Source: an uncultured Holdemanella sp. (GTDB lineage Bacteria > Bacillota_I > Bacilli_A > Erysipelotrichales > Erysipelotrichaceae). From it: 64,000 bases of DNA. The notes beneath the pieces are model-generated. The model was not told the origin of the DNA. It did no database searches and saw only the letters and a list, made by a program, of their open reading frames with translations. Positions 42,597-51,539 of this stretch are shown here, in pieces (the stretch's first letter is position 1; each line of letters starts with the position of its first letter). The stretch covers positions 1 to 64,000 of the forward strand of contig NZ_CAKVJB010000009.1 in assembly GCF_934754935.1 (NCBI RefSeq), written 5' to 3'. A program made the position numbers and the translations under genes.

Positions 42597-44699
42597 TTAT
42601 AAGTAATTACGCGTACTCGATGCTGCTAGCGCAAAAGTACTTCCATTATGTAATAAGCTTGTAGTGTTTGGACTCATCAAACCTAAAGCACCTAATCCAA
42701 TTAAACTTGAATTAAAGGCTACAATAAAACGATAATTCGCATGAATTCGATCAAACACATTCATCGCAAGTTTTCTAAGAATCACAAGCTCATTTAAATT
42801 GCTTGAAACAAGTGTTACGTCTGCAAGTTCTCGAGCTAAATCGGAGCTATCCTGCATTGAAATAGAAACATCTGCCGTTGATAGAGCTGGCGTATCATTG
42901 ATACCATCTCCAACCATAATGACAATATGACCTTGGTCTTTCAACATTTGAATATAAGCTGCCTTATCTTCTGGTAAAACCGATGAGCGATAATCATCTA
43001 AATCTAATTCATGAGCCACGGCTTTAGCCGCATTATCACAATCCCCTGTCAACATGACAACTTTCGTAATTCCTAATGTTTTTAAATTACGAATAACTTG
43101 TTTAGCCTCATCCTTAATAGGATCATAGATACTGATAATTCCAGCCACTTCATTATCGATCGCAAGATAGATTATAGATCCTGCTCCTTCGCTTTCAAGA
43201 GAATGAATTACATTATCCATATCATCCGTCTTTTCAATACCTTCATCTTCAAATATGAAATGATCACTACCAATAATGGCACGCTTACCATATAAACTTG
43301 TCGCAATACCATGTGCAATAATATATTCAACCTTGGCATGTTCTTCTTCATGTATCAAGCCTTCTTCTTTAGCTTGATTTACAATCGCATTGGCCACGCT
43401 ATGAGGAAAATGCTCTTCAAGACAAGCTGCAATCCTTAATACTTCATCACGCGTATACCCGTTTAAAGGAACAACTTTCTTTACGGTTGGATTGGCATTT
43501 GTCAAAGTACCCGTCTTATCAAAGACAATCACATCCGCATCTTTGATTGCCTCTAAATACTTACCACCTTTTACTAAAACATTTCGTTTACTAGCTTCAA
43601 GCATTGCACTAATAACCGCAATGGAAGTCGATAATCGAATGGCACAAGAATAGTCCACCATCAATACGGATGTTGCGCGTGTTACATTTCTTGTTAGAGC
43701 CAAAACACCAAAGAAACCTAAAAAGCTAAATGGAACAATAGAATCTGCCAAATGCTCAGCCTTAGCTTGAATACTTGCCTTTAATGATTCATTTGTATCA
43801 ATCATCTTAACAATATTACTAATACGACTTTCATCTTGTAAATTACGAACACGAATAAACAGTTTTCCTTCTTCAATTAAAGTCCCCGCAAATACCGTGT
43901 CATTTTTCTCTACATGTTTAGAAAGAGGCTCCCCAGTAAAACTTGATTCATTGATCATTGCTTCTCCATCCACGACTTCTCCATCGATTGGAATCATAGA
44001 ACCCATTTGTGAGATGACTACATCCCCTTTTTGAAGTTTAGACATGGCAATCTCTTGTTCTACACCATCTTCTAAAATCCACACTTTATCAAATTGAATC
44101 GATAAACTATTGGATAATTCAAGTTTTGTTTTCTTACGTGTGTAATCTTCTAACAAATCAGAAATATTTAGTAACATCATGATGTTACCAGCAATTGTAT
44201 AATTTTTTTGAATCAAACTCACACCAATACTTGTGGCATCCAATAAAGGAACATTGACCTTGCATTGTAAAAGTGAATTTAAACCTTCTTTAAGAAAATG
44301 AATCGACTTATAGATTGTAATCGCATTACCAAGTCCCACTGGTAAAAACCATTTAATGAAATAACGTTTACCAATAATCTTAAAGAACCGATTCATATAT
44401 TCTCGATTCATCGCAATAGCTTCTGGTGATTGTGAATGAACTACAATCGAAGAAGTATCTGCATTTTGAAGATATTGTATGTCTAATGCATGTAGTTTAC
44501 TCAGCAACACATCCTTTTGGGCTTTGTCATACATCATCAAAACACTACCCGTAACACTATTGACTTCAACCTCTTCCATCATAGGCCATGCATAAAGATC
44601 CTTTTTTAAAACTTCGCCCTGAACACTAGAAAACTTATTCTTTCCATAGCGAATTCTCATTCGTCCAGGAATGTCATGGGCAATAGTAAAACTACTCAT
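42597..44699 (-). CDS. Heavy-metal P-type ATPase with SCA membrane motif
   Basis: 700 residues. N-terminal HMA-like domain without C-x-x-C (VNSVTGSVLMMYD), actuator FTGEP at 254-258, phosphorylation DKTGT at 394-398, N-domain HFPHSVANAI with the P1B His-Pro-like pair, and hinge VGDGINDTPAL. The membrane metal motif is S351-C352-A353 instead of CPC, so Cu/Zn/Cd specificity is not implied. Its leader carries the same TTAG/CTAA operators as feo, which points to iron or manganese efflux. Overlaps nothing; 1 base from the small gene upstream. Confidence 0.9.
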   Translation of the reverse strand: MSSFTIAHDIPGRMRIRYGKNKFSSVQGEVLKKDLYAWPMMEEVEVNSVTGSVLMMYDKAQKDVLLSKLHALDIQYLQNADTSSIVVHSQSPEAIAMNREYMNRFFKIIGKRYFIKWFLPVGLGNAITIYKSIHFLKEGLNSLLQCKVNVPLLDATSIGVSLIQKNYTIAGNIMMLLNISDLLEDYTRKKTKLELSNSLSIQFDKVWILEDGVEQEIAMSKLQKGDVVISQMGSMIPIDGEVVDGEAMINESSFTGEPLSKHVEKNDTVFAGTLIEEGKLFIRVRNLQDESRISNIVKMIDTNESLKASIQAKAEHLADSIVPFSFLGFFGVLALTRNVTRATSVLMVDYSCAIRLSTSIAVISAMLEASKRNVLVKGGKYLEAIKDADVIVFDKTGTLTNANPTVKKVVPLNGYTRDEVLRIAACLEEHFPHSVANAIVNQAKEEGLIHEEEHAKVEYIIAHGIATSLYGKRAIIGSDHFIFEDEGIEKTDDMDNVIHSLESEGAGSIIYLAIDNEVAGIISIYDPIKDEAKQVIRNLKTLGITKVVMLTGDCDNAAKAVAHELDLDDYRSSVLPEDKAAYIQMLKDQGHIVIMVGDGINDTPALSTADVSISMQDSSDLARELADVTLVSSNLNELVILRKLAMNVFDRIHANYRFIVAFNSSLIGLGALGLMSPNTTSLLHNGSTFALAASSTRNYL

Positions 44700-44700
44700 T

Positions 44701-44928
44701 TTATTCGCCTTCGTTTTGAACTTTGGCTTCTTCTAATAAATCCTTTGCATCTTCCTTAATTGTTTCATACTTATAAGTTGTATCCGACTTAAATTTCATA
44801 CCACCAGCTAAACCTTTAACGGCTAAATCATGTGCTGTGTCACTTTTTAGGAATTTAGATCCTGCCAATGCAGTAGCTGCACCACCAATAAATGTCCACA
44901 TTGTTTTATTTTTCCATCCGTCTTTCAT
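44701..44928 (-). CDS. Small DUF6110-like protein upstream of the metal ATPase
   Basis: 75 residues: MKDGWKNKTMWTFIGGAATA begins one weak membrane helix with a Gly-rich face, followed by a charged helical tail ending EAKVQNEGE. Small proteins of this pattern (DUF6110, named from memory) usually precede this class of P-type ATPase. Role unknown; perhaps an accessory subunit. Ribosome site AAGGAGG. Confidence 0.72.
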   Translation of the reverse strand: MKDGWKNKTMWTFIGGAATALAGSKFLKSDTAHDLAVKGLAGGMKFKSDTTYKYETIKEDAKDLLEEAKVQNEGE

Positions 44929-44960
44929 AATATATATCCTCCTTAGAACTATGAATGAAA

Positions 44961-45019
44961 GTTAGAATTAGTTAATTCTAACTTATAGTTAGTATAGTCT
45001 TACTCAGAAGATTTGTAAA
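44961..45019 (-). promoter_or_regulatory. Metal-ATPase operon promoter with DtxR-type operator
   Basis: -35 TTTACA (45014-45019), 17-base spacer, -10 TATACT (44991-44996). The 22-base palindrome GTTAGAAT-N6-ATTCTAAC (44961-44982) covers the start point. Confidence 0.7.
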
Positions 45020-45169
45020 TAAAAAAAAGGACATTTAAAAAAATGTCCGAAGTTTATGAAATCTAATAAATTATTAAACAAGTGAAAAGAGCGATCTCAT
45101 AATTGCATTTAGTGTTAGTTAGTTTCATCTAACTAACTAATTTATACCCTATAATCTTTATTTTGTCAA
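45020..45169 (-). ncRNA. Candidate short metal-regulated transcript (orphan promoter-operator-terminator unit)
   Basis: A strong promoter on the minus strand (TTGACA 45164-45169, 17 bases, TATAAA 45141-45146) is followed by the palindrome GTTAGTTAG-N6-CTAACTAAC (45114-45137). About 90 bases on comes an intrinsic terminator (GGACATTT/AAATGTCC, 45029-45048, then eight T). The only frames inside are a few codons long. The next promoter, for the ATPase operon, begins after the terminator. The unit would yield a ~100-nt RNA under metal control, or act as an attenuated leader. Confidence 0.45.
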
Positions 45170-45173
45170 CAAG

Positions 45174-45201
45174 AAAAAAAAACTGTCTTACGACAGTTTC
45201 A
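45174..45201 (-). terminator. Terminator of infC-rpmI-rplT
   Basis: AAACTGTC and GACAGTTT around a 4-base loop, followed by T9 on the minus strand, immediately after the rplT stop. Confidence 0.85.
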
Positions 45202-45561
45202 TTATGCATTTAAAGCTGCTTTTGCTTCTTCGCAAAGTTTAGTGAAGCCTTCAGCATCGTGAATAGCCATTTCACTTAACATTTTACGGTTGATCGCAAT
45301 ATTAGCTAATTTTAATCCGTGCATTAAACGAGAGTATGATAAGTCATTCATACGTGCAGCTGCATTAATACGTGTAATCCAGATTTTACGCATGTTTCCT
45401 TTTAACTTACGACGATCGTTGTATGCATATCTGAATGAATGCATTACCTGCTCATTTGCAGTTTTGTATAATGTATGTTTTGATCCAAAGTATCCTTTGG
45501 CAAGTTTCAACACTTTTTTTCTACGAGCGCGTGAAACTGTTCCACCTTTAACTCTTGCCAT
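45202..45561 (-). CDS. rplT: 50S ribosomal protein L20
   Basis: 119 residues: MARVKGGTVSRARRKKVLKL then FGSKHTLYKTANEQVMHSF, the universal L20 sequence and length. Binds 23S rRNA early in 50S assembly and represses its own operon by binding the leader. Last gene of the operon. Confidence 0.98.
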   Translation of the reverse strand: MARVKGGTVSRARRKKVLKLAKGYFGSKHTLYKTANEQVMHSFRYAYNDRRKLKGNMRKIWITRINAAARMNDLSYSRLMHGLKLANIAINRKMLSEMAIHDAEGFTKLCEEAKAALNA

Positions 45562-45579
45562 TCTTTATATCCTCCTTAA

Positions 45580-45774
45580 TTACTTAACTAACATTTCCTT
45601 AATACGTTTGTAATCTGTAGCATGTACAGTACCTGGTTTAGCTAAGTGACGACGTTGTTTCTTAGTCTTTCCATGGAAACGGTGAGATGTATAAGCGTGA
45701 GATCTCTTTAATTTTCCAGAACCTGTCTTTTTTACACGTTTTGCTAATCCTCTATGACTCTTCATTTTAGGCAT
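45580..45774 (-). CDS. rpmI: 50S ribosomal protein L35
   Basis: 64 residues, MPKMKSHRGLAKRVKKTGSG with the basic KLKRSHAYTSHRFHGKTKKQ stretch typical of L35. Between infC (13 bases) and rplT (18 bases) in the conserved order. Confidence 0.98.
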   Translation of the reverse strand: MPKMKSHRGLAKRVKKTGSGKLKRSHAYTSHRFHGKTKKQRRHLAKPGTVHATDYKRIKEMLVK

Positions 45775-45787
45775 AGTCTAGTCCTCC

Positions 45788-46339
45788 TTACTTCTTTTTA
45801 GGTGCCAACACAGTTGACATCGTATTACCTTCCATTGAAGGTTTCTTTTCAACGACAGCTACTTCAGACATAGCTTCGATGAAGTCATTCATGATCTTAC
45901 GACCAACTTCCAAGCGAGTGATCAAACGACCACGGAATCGCATATCAATCTTTACTTTCATACCCGCTTCGATCCATTTTGACGTCTGACGAACTTTTGT
46001 TTCAAAATCGTGTGTATCGATAATCGGTGATAAACGTAAAGATTTAACTTCAACAACATGTTGTTTACGTTTCGCTTCTTTAGCTTTTTTCTGTTGTTCG
46101 AAATGATAGCGACCATAGTCTAAAACTTTACACACAGCCGGACGCGCTTTGGGTGCAACACACAACAAATCTAAATTTTGTTTGTATGCAATGTCCAATG
46201 CTTCTTTTTTTGACATAACTCCCAATTGTTCTCCATCCGCATTGATGACAAGAACTTCTCTAAACGGAATCTTTTCGTTAAACAAATCATCGTTTACATT
46301 ATTTGGGGCAACTTTTCTGTTATTGATATTCGACACCAT
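45788..46339 (-). CDS. infC: Translation initiation factor IF-3
   Basis: Up to 183 residues with the IF3-N (NEKIPFREVLVINADGEQLG) and IF3-C (LRLSPIIDTHDFETKVRQ, VKIDMRFRGR) domains. It binds 30S and checks start codon pairing. The ATG at 46339 sits directly on AAAAAAGG, too close for a normal site. An ATC four codons on (46327) is 6 bases after AAGGATGGTG, a near-perfect Shine-Dalgarno. Rare initiators (AUU/AUC) are a known trait of infC used for autoregulation, so the real start may be the ATC, giving MNNRKVAPNNVNDDL. Confidence 0.97.
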   Translation of the reverse strand: MVSNINNRKVAPNNVNDDLFNEKIPFREVLVINADGEQLGVMSKKEALDIAYKQNLDLLCVAPKARPAVCKVLDYGRYHFEQQKKAKEAKRKQHVVEVKSLRLSPIIDTHDFETKVRQTSKWIEAGMKVKIDMRFRGRLITRLEVGRKIMNDFIEAMSEVAVVEKKPSMEGNTMSTVLAPKKK

Positions 46340-46354
46340 CCTTTTTTAATTTTC

Positions 46355-46518
46355 ACAAAAAGAAAATGGGTGCATTCCACACCCATCACTCTTTTAAACG
46401 AATTCAAACTGAATTGGCCGTGAACCTATGTCCCTCTAGACATCAGGTGAGAAGGGGTGCTTCTATCTTTCCATTTCTTTTACTTATTGATAATACCACA
46501 CAGACTTGGTTTATTCAA
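46355..46518 (-). promoter_or_regulatory. infC promoter and L20-type ribosomal leader
   Basis: Promoter TTGAAT (46513-46518), 17 bases, TATTAT (46490-46495). The ~130-base leader contains AGAAGCACCCCTTCTCACCT, GAGGGACATAGGTTC and a late hairpin GATGGGTG-x-CACCCATTTTC with a T-rich tail, matching the L20 leader of Firmicutes where L20 binds and promotes termination ahead of infC. Confidence 0.75.
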
Positions 46519-46568
46519 TATCTTTTTTCAAAAAAATAAAGCCGAACAAATCGACTTATACACATAAA

Positions 46569-46644
46569 TGGTGGACTCTTGGGGATTCGAACCCCAGACC
46601 CACTGATTAAGAGTCAGTTGCTCTGCCAGCTGAGCTAAGAGTCC
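46569..46644 (-). tRNA. tRNA-Lys (anticodon CTT)
   Basis: 76 nt on the minus strand. Acceptor GGACTCT/AGAGTCC, discriminator A and encoded CCA. D-arm AGCTCAGCTGGCAGAGC, anticodon loop CTCTTAA (anticodon CTT for AAG) between ACTGA and TCAGT, and T-loop GTTCGAATCCCC. All arms pair. Stands alone between the ABC-F gene and the infC promoter. Confidence 0.95.
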
Positions 46645-46729
46645 ATTTATCAGTGCCCATATATATTACCACAACATATTTTTGAACGCAACACTTTTTT
46701 TAAAAAAATAAGGATGCCAAACGACACCC

Positions 46730-48592
46730 CTATTCCATCATAGCCATTTTCTCTTCCCATTCCTTCATTAAGGCTGCTATTTCATTATGCTTATCATCGA
46801 TTTTCGCATCCAATTCTTCCATCTTACGATAATCTTGATAATACTCTGGCTCATACCTTAATTCTCGCATAGCCTCTAAATCTTGTTCCGCCTCATCTAA
46901 TAAAACTTCAAGTTTCGCAACACGATTTTTAATAGCCTTTAAATCTGTGAAAGATACAGTTTGTGGCTTTACCTCTTTTTCAACCTTTACTACCGATTCA
47001 ATCAATTCATTATTTGCCTTTTTATCCAAATATTCTTCATAATTCAAATCATAAACTTTACTAACTGAATCCATCTCTAATACACGCGTAGCCATTTTCT
47101 TTAAAAACATACGGTCATGCGACACAAATAGAATCGTTCCATCATACTTTTCCAATGCCGATTCTAACGCTTCTTTAGCTGGTATATCCAAATGGTTGGT
47201 TGGCTCATCCAAAAGTAAGACGTTATCATGTTCTAACATCAGTTTTGCAAGAGCTAAACGCACTCTTTCTCCACCCGACAAATCATTGACTTCTTTAAAC
47301 ACTTCATCCTGTGTAAATAAAAAGCTTGCCAACGTATTACGAATCTGTGTTTGCGTTGCATCTGGATCCATATCCCATAATTCATCCAATACATTCTTGT
47401 TGGACTTCATCTGAGCACTTTCCTGATTAAAATATCCCACATCGATTTGATGTCCAAATTTAAAGCTTCCCGATATACTTGGAAGTTCTTTGACTAAAGT
47501 CTTGATCAAAGTTGATTTACCAATACCATTCGGTCCAACAATAGCCATGCGTTGTCCTTGTAACAATTGAAAGGAAACTTTTGACAACACTGTATCATAT
47601 CCAACACTCAAATCTTCAACTTCAAGAACTTGCTTACCACCTTTTCTTGCACAAGTAAACACTGCCTTCATTTGACTTGTATCCGAAGAACTATCTTCAA
47701 TTTTATCCATTCGATCTAAATACTTCTGTTTACTTTTCGCAAAAGCAGCTTTGTTCTTTTTATATCTGAACTTCTCAATTAAATCCTCTAAACGATGAAT
47801 TTCCTGTTGCTGACGAACATACGCCTCATGATTCTTTTTTAAATATTCTTCTTTTGCCTTCAAATAATGCGAATAATCTCCCACATATCTTTGCGTCTTA
47901 CCAAATTCGATTTCTACAATTTCATCCACCACATGATCTAAGAACATACGATCATGGCTGACCAAAACAACCGCAAAAGGATAATGCTTCACATAGTTTT
48001 CAAGCCATTCTATAGCTGCAATATCCAAATGGTTTGTAGGTTCATCCAACAATAATATATCTGGCTTCGTTAATAATAATTTAACTAAGGCAATTCTCGT
48101 TTTTTGTCCCGAACTAAATTCACATAACTTTTTATTTAAATCTTTTTCATCAAATTGAAAATGAAAAAATACATTCTTTAGTTCCACCTCATATTGATAT
48201 CCATTTAAAGCTTCAAAACGAGTCTGCAACATATCATATTTCGCTAATTGTTTTTCACTTGAATCTGTTTTTAAAACTTCCGCTTGCTCATTTAATTGCT
48301 TCTCTAATTCACGAACCTTATCAAAAGCCGTTAAAAGCTCTTCATAAACCGTTTTTTCCTCATCCACAAAAGTAATCTGAGCTAAATAACCAATATTCGT
48401 TCCATTCAATACCATACGTGAGCCAGAATCGTAATTTTCCTGTCCACAAATTATTTTCATCAACGTCGTTTTACCACAACCATTACGTCCAACTAGAGCA
48501 ATCTTTTCATTATCACGCACTTGAAAATTTGCACCAGCCAAAACCGTTTTGGCACCAAAAGACTTTTGAATATTACTCAATTGTAATTTCAT
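46730..48592 (-). CDS. ABC-F family ATPase
   Basis: About 620 residues from the ATG at 48592 (MKLQLSNIQKSFGAKTVLAG), GGGTG upstream. Two ABC domains: GRNGCGKTT with FSSGQKTRIALVKL, then GPNGIGKST with LSGGERVRLALAKL, each followed by DEPTNHLDI. No membrane helices. Between them lies the ABC-F linker with RYKKNKAAFAKSKQKYLDRM, and the C-terminus is a coiled coil. ABC-F proteins act in the ribosomal E site; this housekeeping form resembles YdiF/YfmR, but antibiotic protection cannot be excluded. Confidence 0.93.
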   Translation of the reverse strand: MKLQLSNIQKSFGAKTVLAGANFQVRDNEKIALVGRNGCGKTTLMKIICGQENYDSGSRMVLNGTNIGYLAQITFVDEEKTVYEELLTAFDKVRELEKQLNEQAEVLKTDSSEKQLAKYDMLQTRFEALNGYQYEVELKNVFFHFQFDEKDLNKKLCEFSSGQKTRIALVKLLLTKPDILLLDEPTNHLDIAAIEWLENYVKHYPFAVVLVSHDRMFLDHVVDEIVEIEFGKTQRYVGDYSHYLKAKEEYLKKNHEAYVRQQQEIHRLEDLIEKFRYKKNKAAFAKSKQKYLDRMDKIEDSSSDTSQMKAVFTCARKGGKQVLEVEDLSVGYDTVLSKVSFQLLQGQRMAIVGPNGIGKSTLIKTLVKELPSISGSFKFGHQIDVGYFNQESAQMKSNKNVLDELWDMDPDATQTQIRNTLASFLFTQDEVFKEVNDLSGGERVRLALAKLMLEHDNVLLLDEPTNHLDIPAKEALESALEKYDGTILFVSHDRMFLKKMATRVLEMDSVSKVYDLNYEEYLDKKANNELIESVVKVEKEVKPQTVSFTDLKAIKNRVAKLEVLLDEAEQDLEAMRELRYEPEYYQDYRKMEELDAKIDDKHNEIAALMKEWEEKMAMME

Positions 48593-48605
48593 ACTTATAT
48601 CACCC

Positions 48606-49892
48606 TTAAATTTCAAAATATCTAACAATACTCTTAACAAGTATTTTAGCTATCGCATCCGCATTTTCATTAAAATACGTTACACTTTGTGAGTTCATTG
48701 CACTCGCATATGAAAAATATAAACCATACATTCCGTATGCATCTTTGTAGTCTGCATTTCTAAACTCATCTCCATATACACCCGCATAAGTGGCTCTTCC
48801 ACCTGTTTCTCGTAATTGAGGATAGAGTTCATAATCTAACACTTTTCCATCATCACTTTCTGCATAAGAATCATATAAAACACCATTTTCCTGTGTAGTA
48901 TTCGTTCTTGCTTCATATAAAGTTAAATCATTTTGTTCCATAAAATATGAAACCGTATTGGCAAGTCCACTATTCGTATAAGGACTTGTTAACATGTATG
49001 GAGCATATACATTTTCATCTAAACTAGCACCTAAAGCTAAATATAGTTTTGCCTTTGTCTTATAAGCACGCGCCGGACGACCATCCACTCCATAATAGCC
49101 TGGAGTTTCATTTTCCTTACGCAAGATCTTTACTTTTAAGCCTTTCTTTTCCAGTTCTTTTTTGACTTTCTTGGCAAATTTCAAAGAAGAACTCGCCTCA
49201 TCTAAAATAGATGTACTTGCACCAACATCAACCGTATTTGAAAAATAATTCATCGCATTACCACATGGATCAATAACCACATCATAAATATCTTCATTTG
49301 GTTCTTGATTTGTCACAATAATAAACGCATAATTCTTCTTAAATTGAATTCCATATTCTTTCAATGCATTTTTATCCGCTATAAAAGATACCGTAGTCAC
49401 TTTTTCATCCCGGCGCATCGTTGTAACTGTCTTTGCCTTAAAAGCATCCTTGAAATAGATTCGCTCCTTTTCAAAATGATTATACGTATATAATTCATAG
49501 ATTCCTTCTTTTAAAGCCCCTAAATCAATACCTGAATCCACACTTCCGTTAAAAGTAAAACTCGTTGTCGAATCCGTCATGACATTTTTTAATACAATGT
49601 TGTTGCCTTGCATCTTATCAGCATCTGTTGATCCATATTTACTTTTATACAAAGATAACGTTTCTCCATAAACCACATAATCCTTTAATAGATATGTACC
49701 TTCAAAATTTTTTTCTACCTTTTTGTGTAATTTATCCACATCCACACCATTCAAGTAAGACTGGGATGACTTATCTGCTTGTTTCGGCTTTGAAACATAT
49801 AAAAAAACACAAACGATTGCGATCGCAATCGCAACTATTCCGATAATCATTGCGCTTAAATTTTTCTTATTTATTACTCTTGTTTTTTTCAT
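48606..49892 (-). CDS. Membrane-anchored amidase_3-like protein lacking zinc-ligand histidines
   Basis: 428 residues. One N-terminal helix (residues 14-34) anchors it outside the cell. A ~170-residue beta-rich region comes before an amidase_3-like fold: DVVIDPCGN (204-212) stands where N-acetylmuramoyl-L-alanine amidases have DPGHGG, then LDEASSSLKFAKKVKKELEK and LKVKILRKENETPG. AKLYLALGAS replaces the usual SIHAN. So two zinc His are missing and activity is doubtful; it may bind peptidoglycan or regulate another amidase. 13 bases before the ABC-F gene start. Confidence 0.65.
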   Translation of the reverse strand: MKKTRVINKKNLSAMIIGIVAIAIAIVCVFLYVSKPKQADKSSQSYLNGVDVDKLHKKVEKNFEGTYLLKDYVVYGETLSLYKSKYGSTDADKMQGNNIVLKNVMTDSTTSFTFNGSVDSGIDLGALKEGIYELYTYNHFEKERIYFKDAFKAKTVTTMRRDEKVTTVSFIADKNALKEYGIQFKKNYAFIIVTNQEPNEDIYDVVIDPCGNAMNYFSNTVDVGASTSILDEASSSLKFAKKVKKELEKKGLKVKILRKENETPGYYGVDGRPARAYKTKAKLYLALGASLDENVYAPYMLTSPYTNSGLANTVSYFMEQNDLTLYEARTNTTQENGVLYDSYAESDDGKVLDYELYPQLRETGGRATYAGVYGDEFRNADYKDAYGMYGLYFSYASAMNSQSVTYFNENADAIAKILVKSIVRYFEI

Positions 49893-49914
49893 ACCCCTTA
49901 TTTATATCACACAA

Positions 49915-49946
49915 GAAAACAGGTATCAACGAGATACCTGTTTAAT
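49915..49946 (-). terminator. Terminator of asnS
   Basis: ACAGGTATC and GATACCTGT form a 9-bp stem with a short loop and a T-rich minus-strand tail, between asnS and the amidase-like gene. Confidence 0.8.
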
Positions 49947-49949
49947 TCA

Positions 49950-51305
49950 CTAGAAAATTAAATTTCTTGGTGTACGAGGATATGGCTGTACATCACGAAT
50001 GTTAGCTACACCACTTAAATACATTAACATACGATCAAATCCTAAACCAAATCCAGAGTGTTTACATCCACCGAAGCGACGTAAATCTAAATACCATTGC
50101 AGAGTTTCTTGTTCCATTCCCATTTCTTTCATACGATCTACTAGCACATCATAACGCTCTTCACGTTGTGATCCACCAACTAATTCTCCAACATATGGAA
50201 CTAACAAGTCACATGCTGCAACTGTTTTGTTGTCATCATTTATACGCATATAGAAAGCTTTGATATCTTTTGGATAATCCGTTAAGAACACTGGACCATT
50301 TACTACTTTTTCACAAATATAACGTTCATGCTCACTCTGTAGATCCATCCCCCAGAAAATGTCTTGGTTTTCAAATTGATCTTTCGCTTTTTCTAAATAT
50401 TCGATTGCCTTTGTATATGTCATTCTTTCAAAACTAGAATTAGCCACATGCGTTACACGCTTAATACATTCTTTATCAATCATAGACGCAAAGAATTCCA
50501 TTTCTTCTTTAGCATGTTCTAAACAATAATTGATGCAATATTTGATCATTTCTTCAATACAATCCATGTTGTCAGCTAAATCTGCAAATGCAAGTTCCGG
50601 TTCAATCATCCAGAATTCAGAAGCATGACGAGTTGTATTTGAATTTTCTGCACGGAAAGTAGGACCAAATGTATAAACATTACGATATGCTAGGGCAAAA
50701 GGTTCAACATGCAATTGTCCAGATACTGTTAATTGTGCATGTTTTCCAAAGAAATCCTTATCATATTTTGCATCCTCACGAGTTGTAACTGTAAAACATT
50801 CTCCAGCACCTTCAGCATCATTACCAGTGATTTCTGGTGTATGTACATAAACAAATCCACGATCCTGGAAGAATGTGTGAATAGCCATACTTAATACACT
50901 TCTTAATCTAAACATCGCATAATAAGTGTTTGCACGAGGACGTACATGAGGAATTTCACGCATAAATTCGAAACTGTGACGTTTCTTTTGTAAAGGATAA
51001 TCGTGATCGCATAATCCTAAAACGCTAATATTTTCAGCTTGAATTTCAAATGGCTGTTTTGCATCTGGAGTACAAACTAATTTACCTGTCACTTCCATTG
51101 CAGATCCAGTTGTAATTTTAGATACTTCATCAAAATTTGCTAAGCCTTCACCATATACAACTTGAACATTTGAAAAAGTTGTTCCATCATTCAACGCAAT
51201 GAATCCAACTGCCTTTGAATTACGATTTGTACGAACCCAACCCTGCAAAGTAACACTTTGTCCATCGTACTGTTCAAAAGTTTCTTTTAATTTTTTTACT
51301 AACAT
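49950..51305 (-). CDS. asnS: Asparagine--tRNA ligase
   Basis: About 451 residues from the ATG at 51305, AAGGGAG upstream. OB-fold anticodon domain (VTLQGWVRTNRNSKAVGFIALND) then the class II core: motif 2 FGPTFRAENSNTTRHASEFW and motif 3 GFGLGFDRMLMYLSG. The NTTRHASEFWM stretch favours Asn over Asp specificity. It charges tRNA-Asn. A T-box leader controls it. Confidence 0.97.
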   Translation of the reverse strand: MLVKKLKETFEQYDGQSVTLQGWVRTNRNSKAVGFIALNDGTTFSNVQVVYGEGLANFDEVSKITTGSAMEVTGKLVCTPDAKQPFEIQAENISVLGLCDHDYPLQKKRHSFEFMREIPHVRPRANTYYAMFRLRSVLSMAIHTFFQDRGFVYVHTPEITGNDAEGAGECFTVTTREDAKYDKDFFGKHAQLTVSGQLHVEPFALAYRNVYTFGPTFRAENSNTTRHASEFWMIEPELAFADLADNMDCIEEMIKYCINYCLEHAKEEMEFFASMIDKECIKRVTHVANSSFERMTYTKAIEYLEKAKDQFENQDIFWGMDLQSEHERYICEKVVNGPVFLTDYPKDIKAFYMRINDDNKTVAACDLLVPYVGELVGGSQREERYDVLVDRMKEMGMEQETLQWYLDLRRFGGCKHSGFGLGFDRMLMYLSGVANIRDVQPYPRTPRNLIF

Positions 51306-51326
51306 AGTTTCTCCCTTCAAAATAAA

Positions 51327-51535
51327 AAAACGTCCCTTAATAATTAAGGAACGATTATAACCGCGGTACCATCCTGTTTCATCACACGTATGTATGCACT
51401 CAATTGGAATTTAACGCATTCCACACGTGACTGTCTACTTCATTTCTCCAGTCCGACTCCACAGGTGTTATCTATCCAAACTTGCATTATCCATTTTCAC
51501 CGACTAGGACTCTCTTTACATGTTTGTTTTGGACG
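51327..51535 (-). promoter_or_regulatory. T-box leader (asparagine)
   Basis: The minus strand contains stem I elements AGAGAGTCC and AGTCGGTGAAAATGG, a probable AAC specifier in AGATAACACC, and the T-box sequence ATGGTACCGCGGTT near 51370. The terminator CGTTCCTTAA/TTAAGGGACG with seven T ends at about 51325. Uncharged tRNA-Asn would favour the antiterminator and turn asnS on. Confidence 0.92.
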
Positions 51536-51539
51536 ACTT

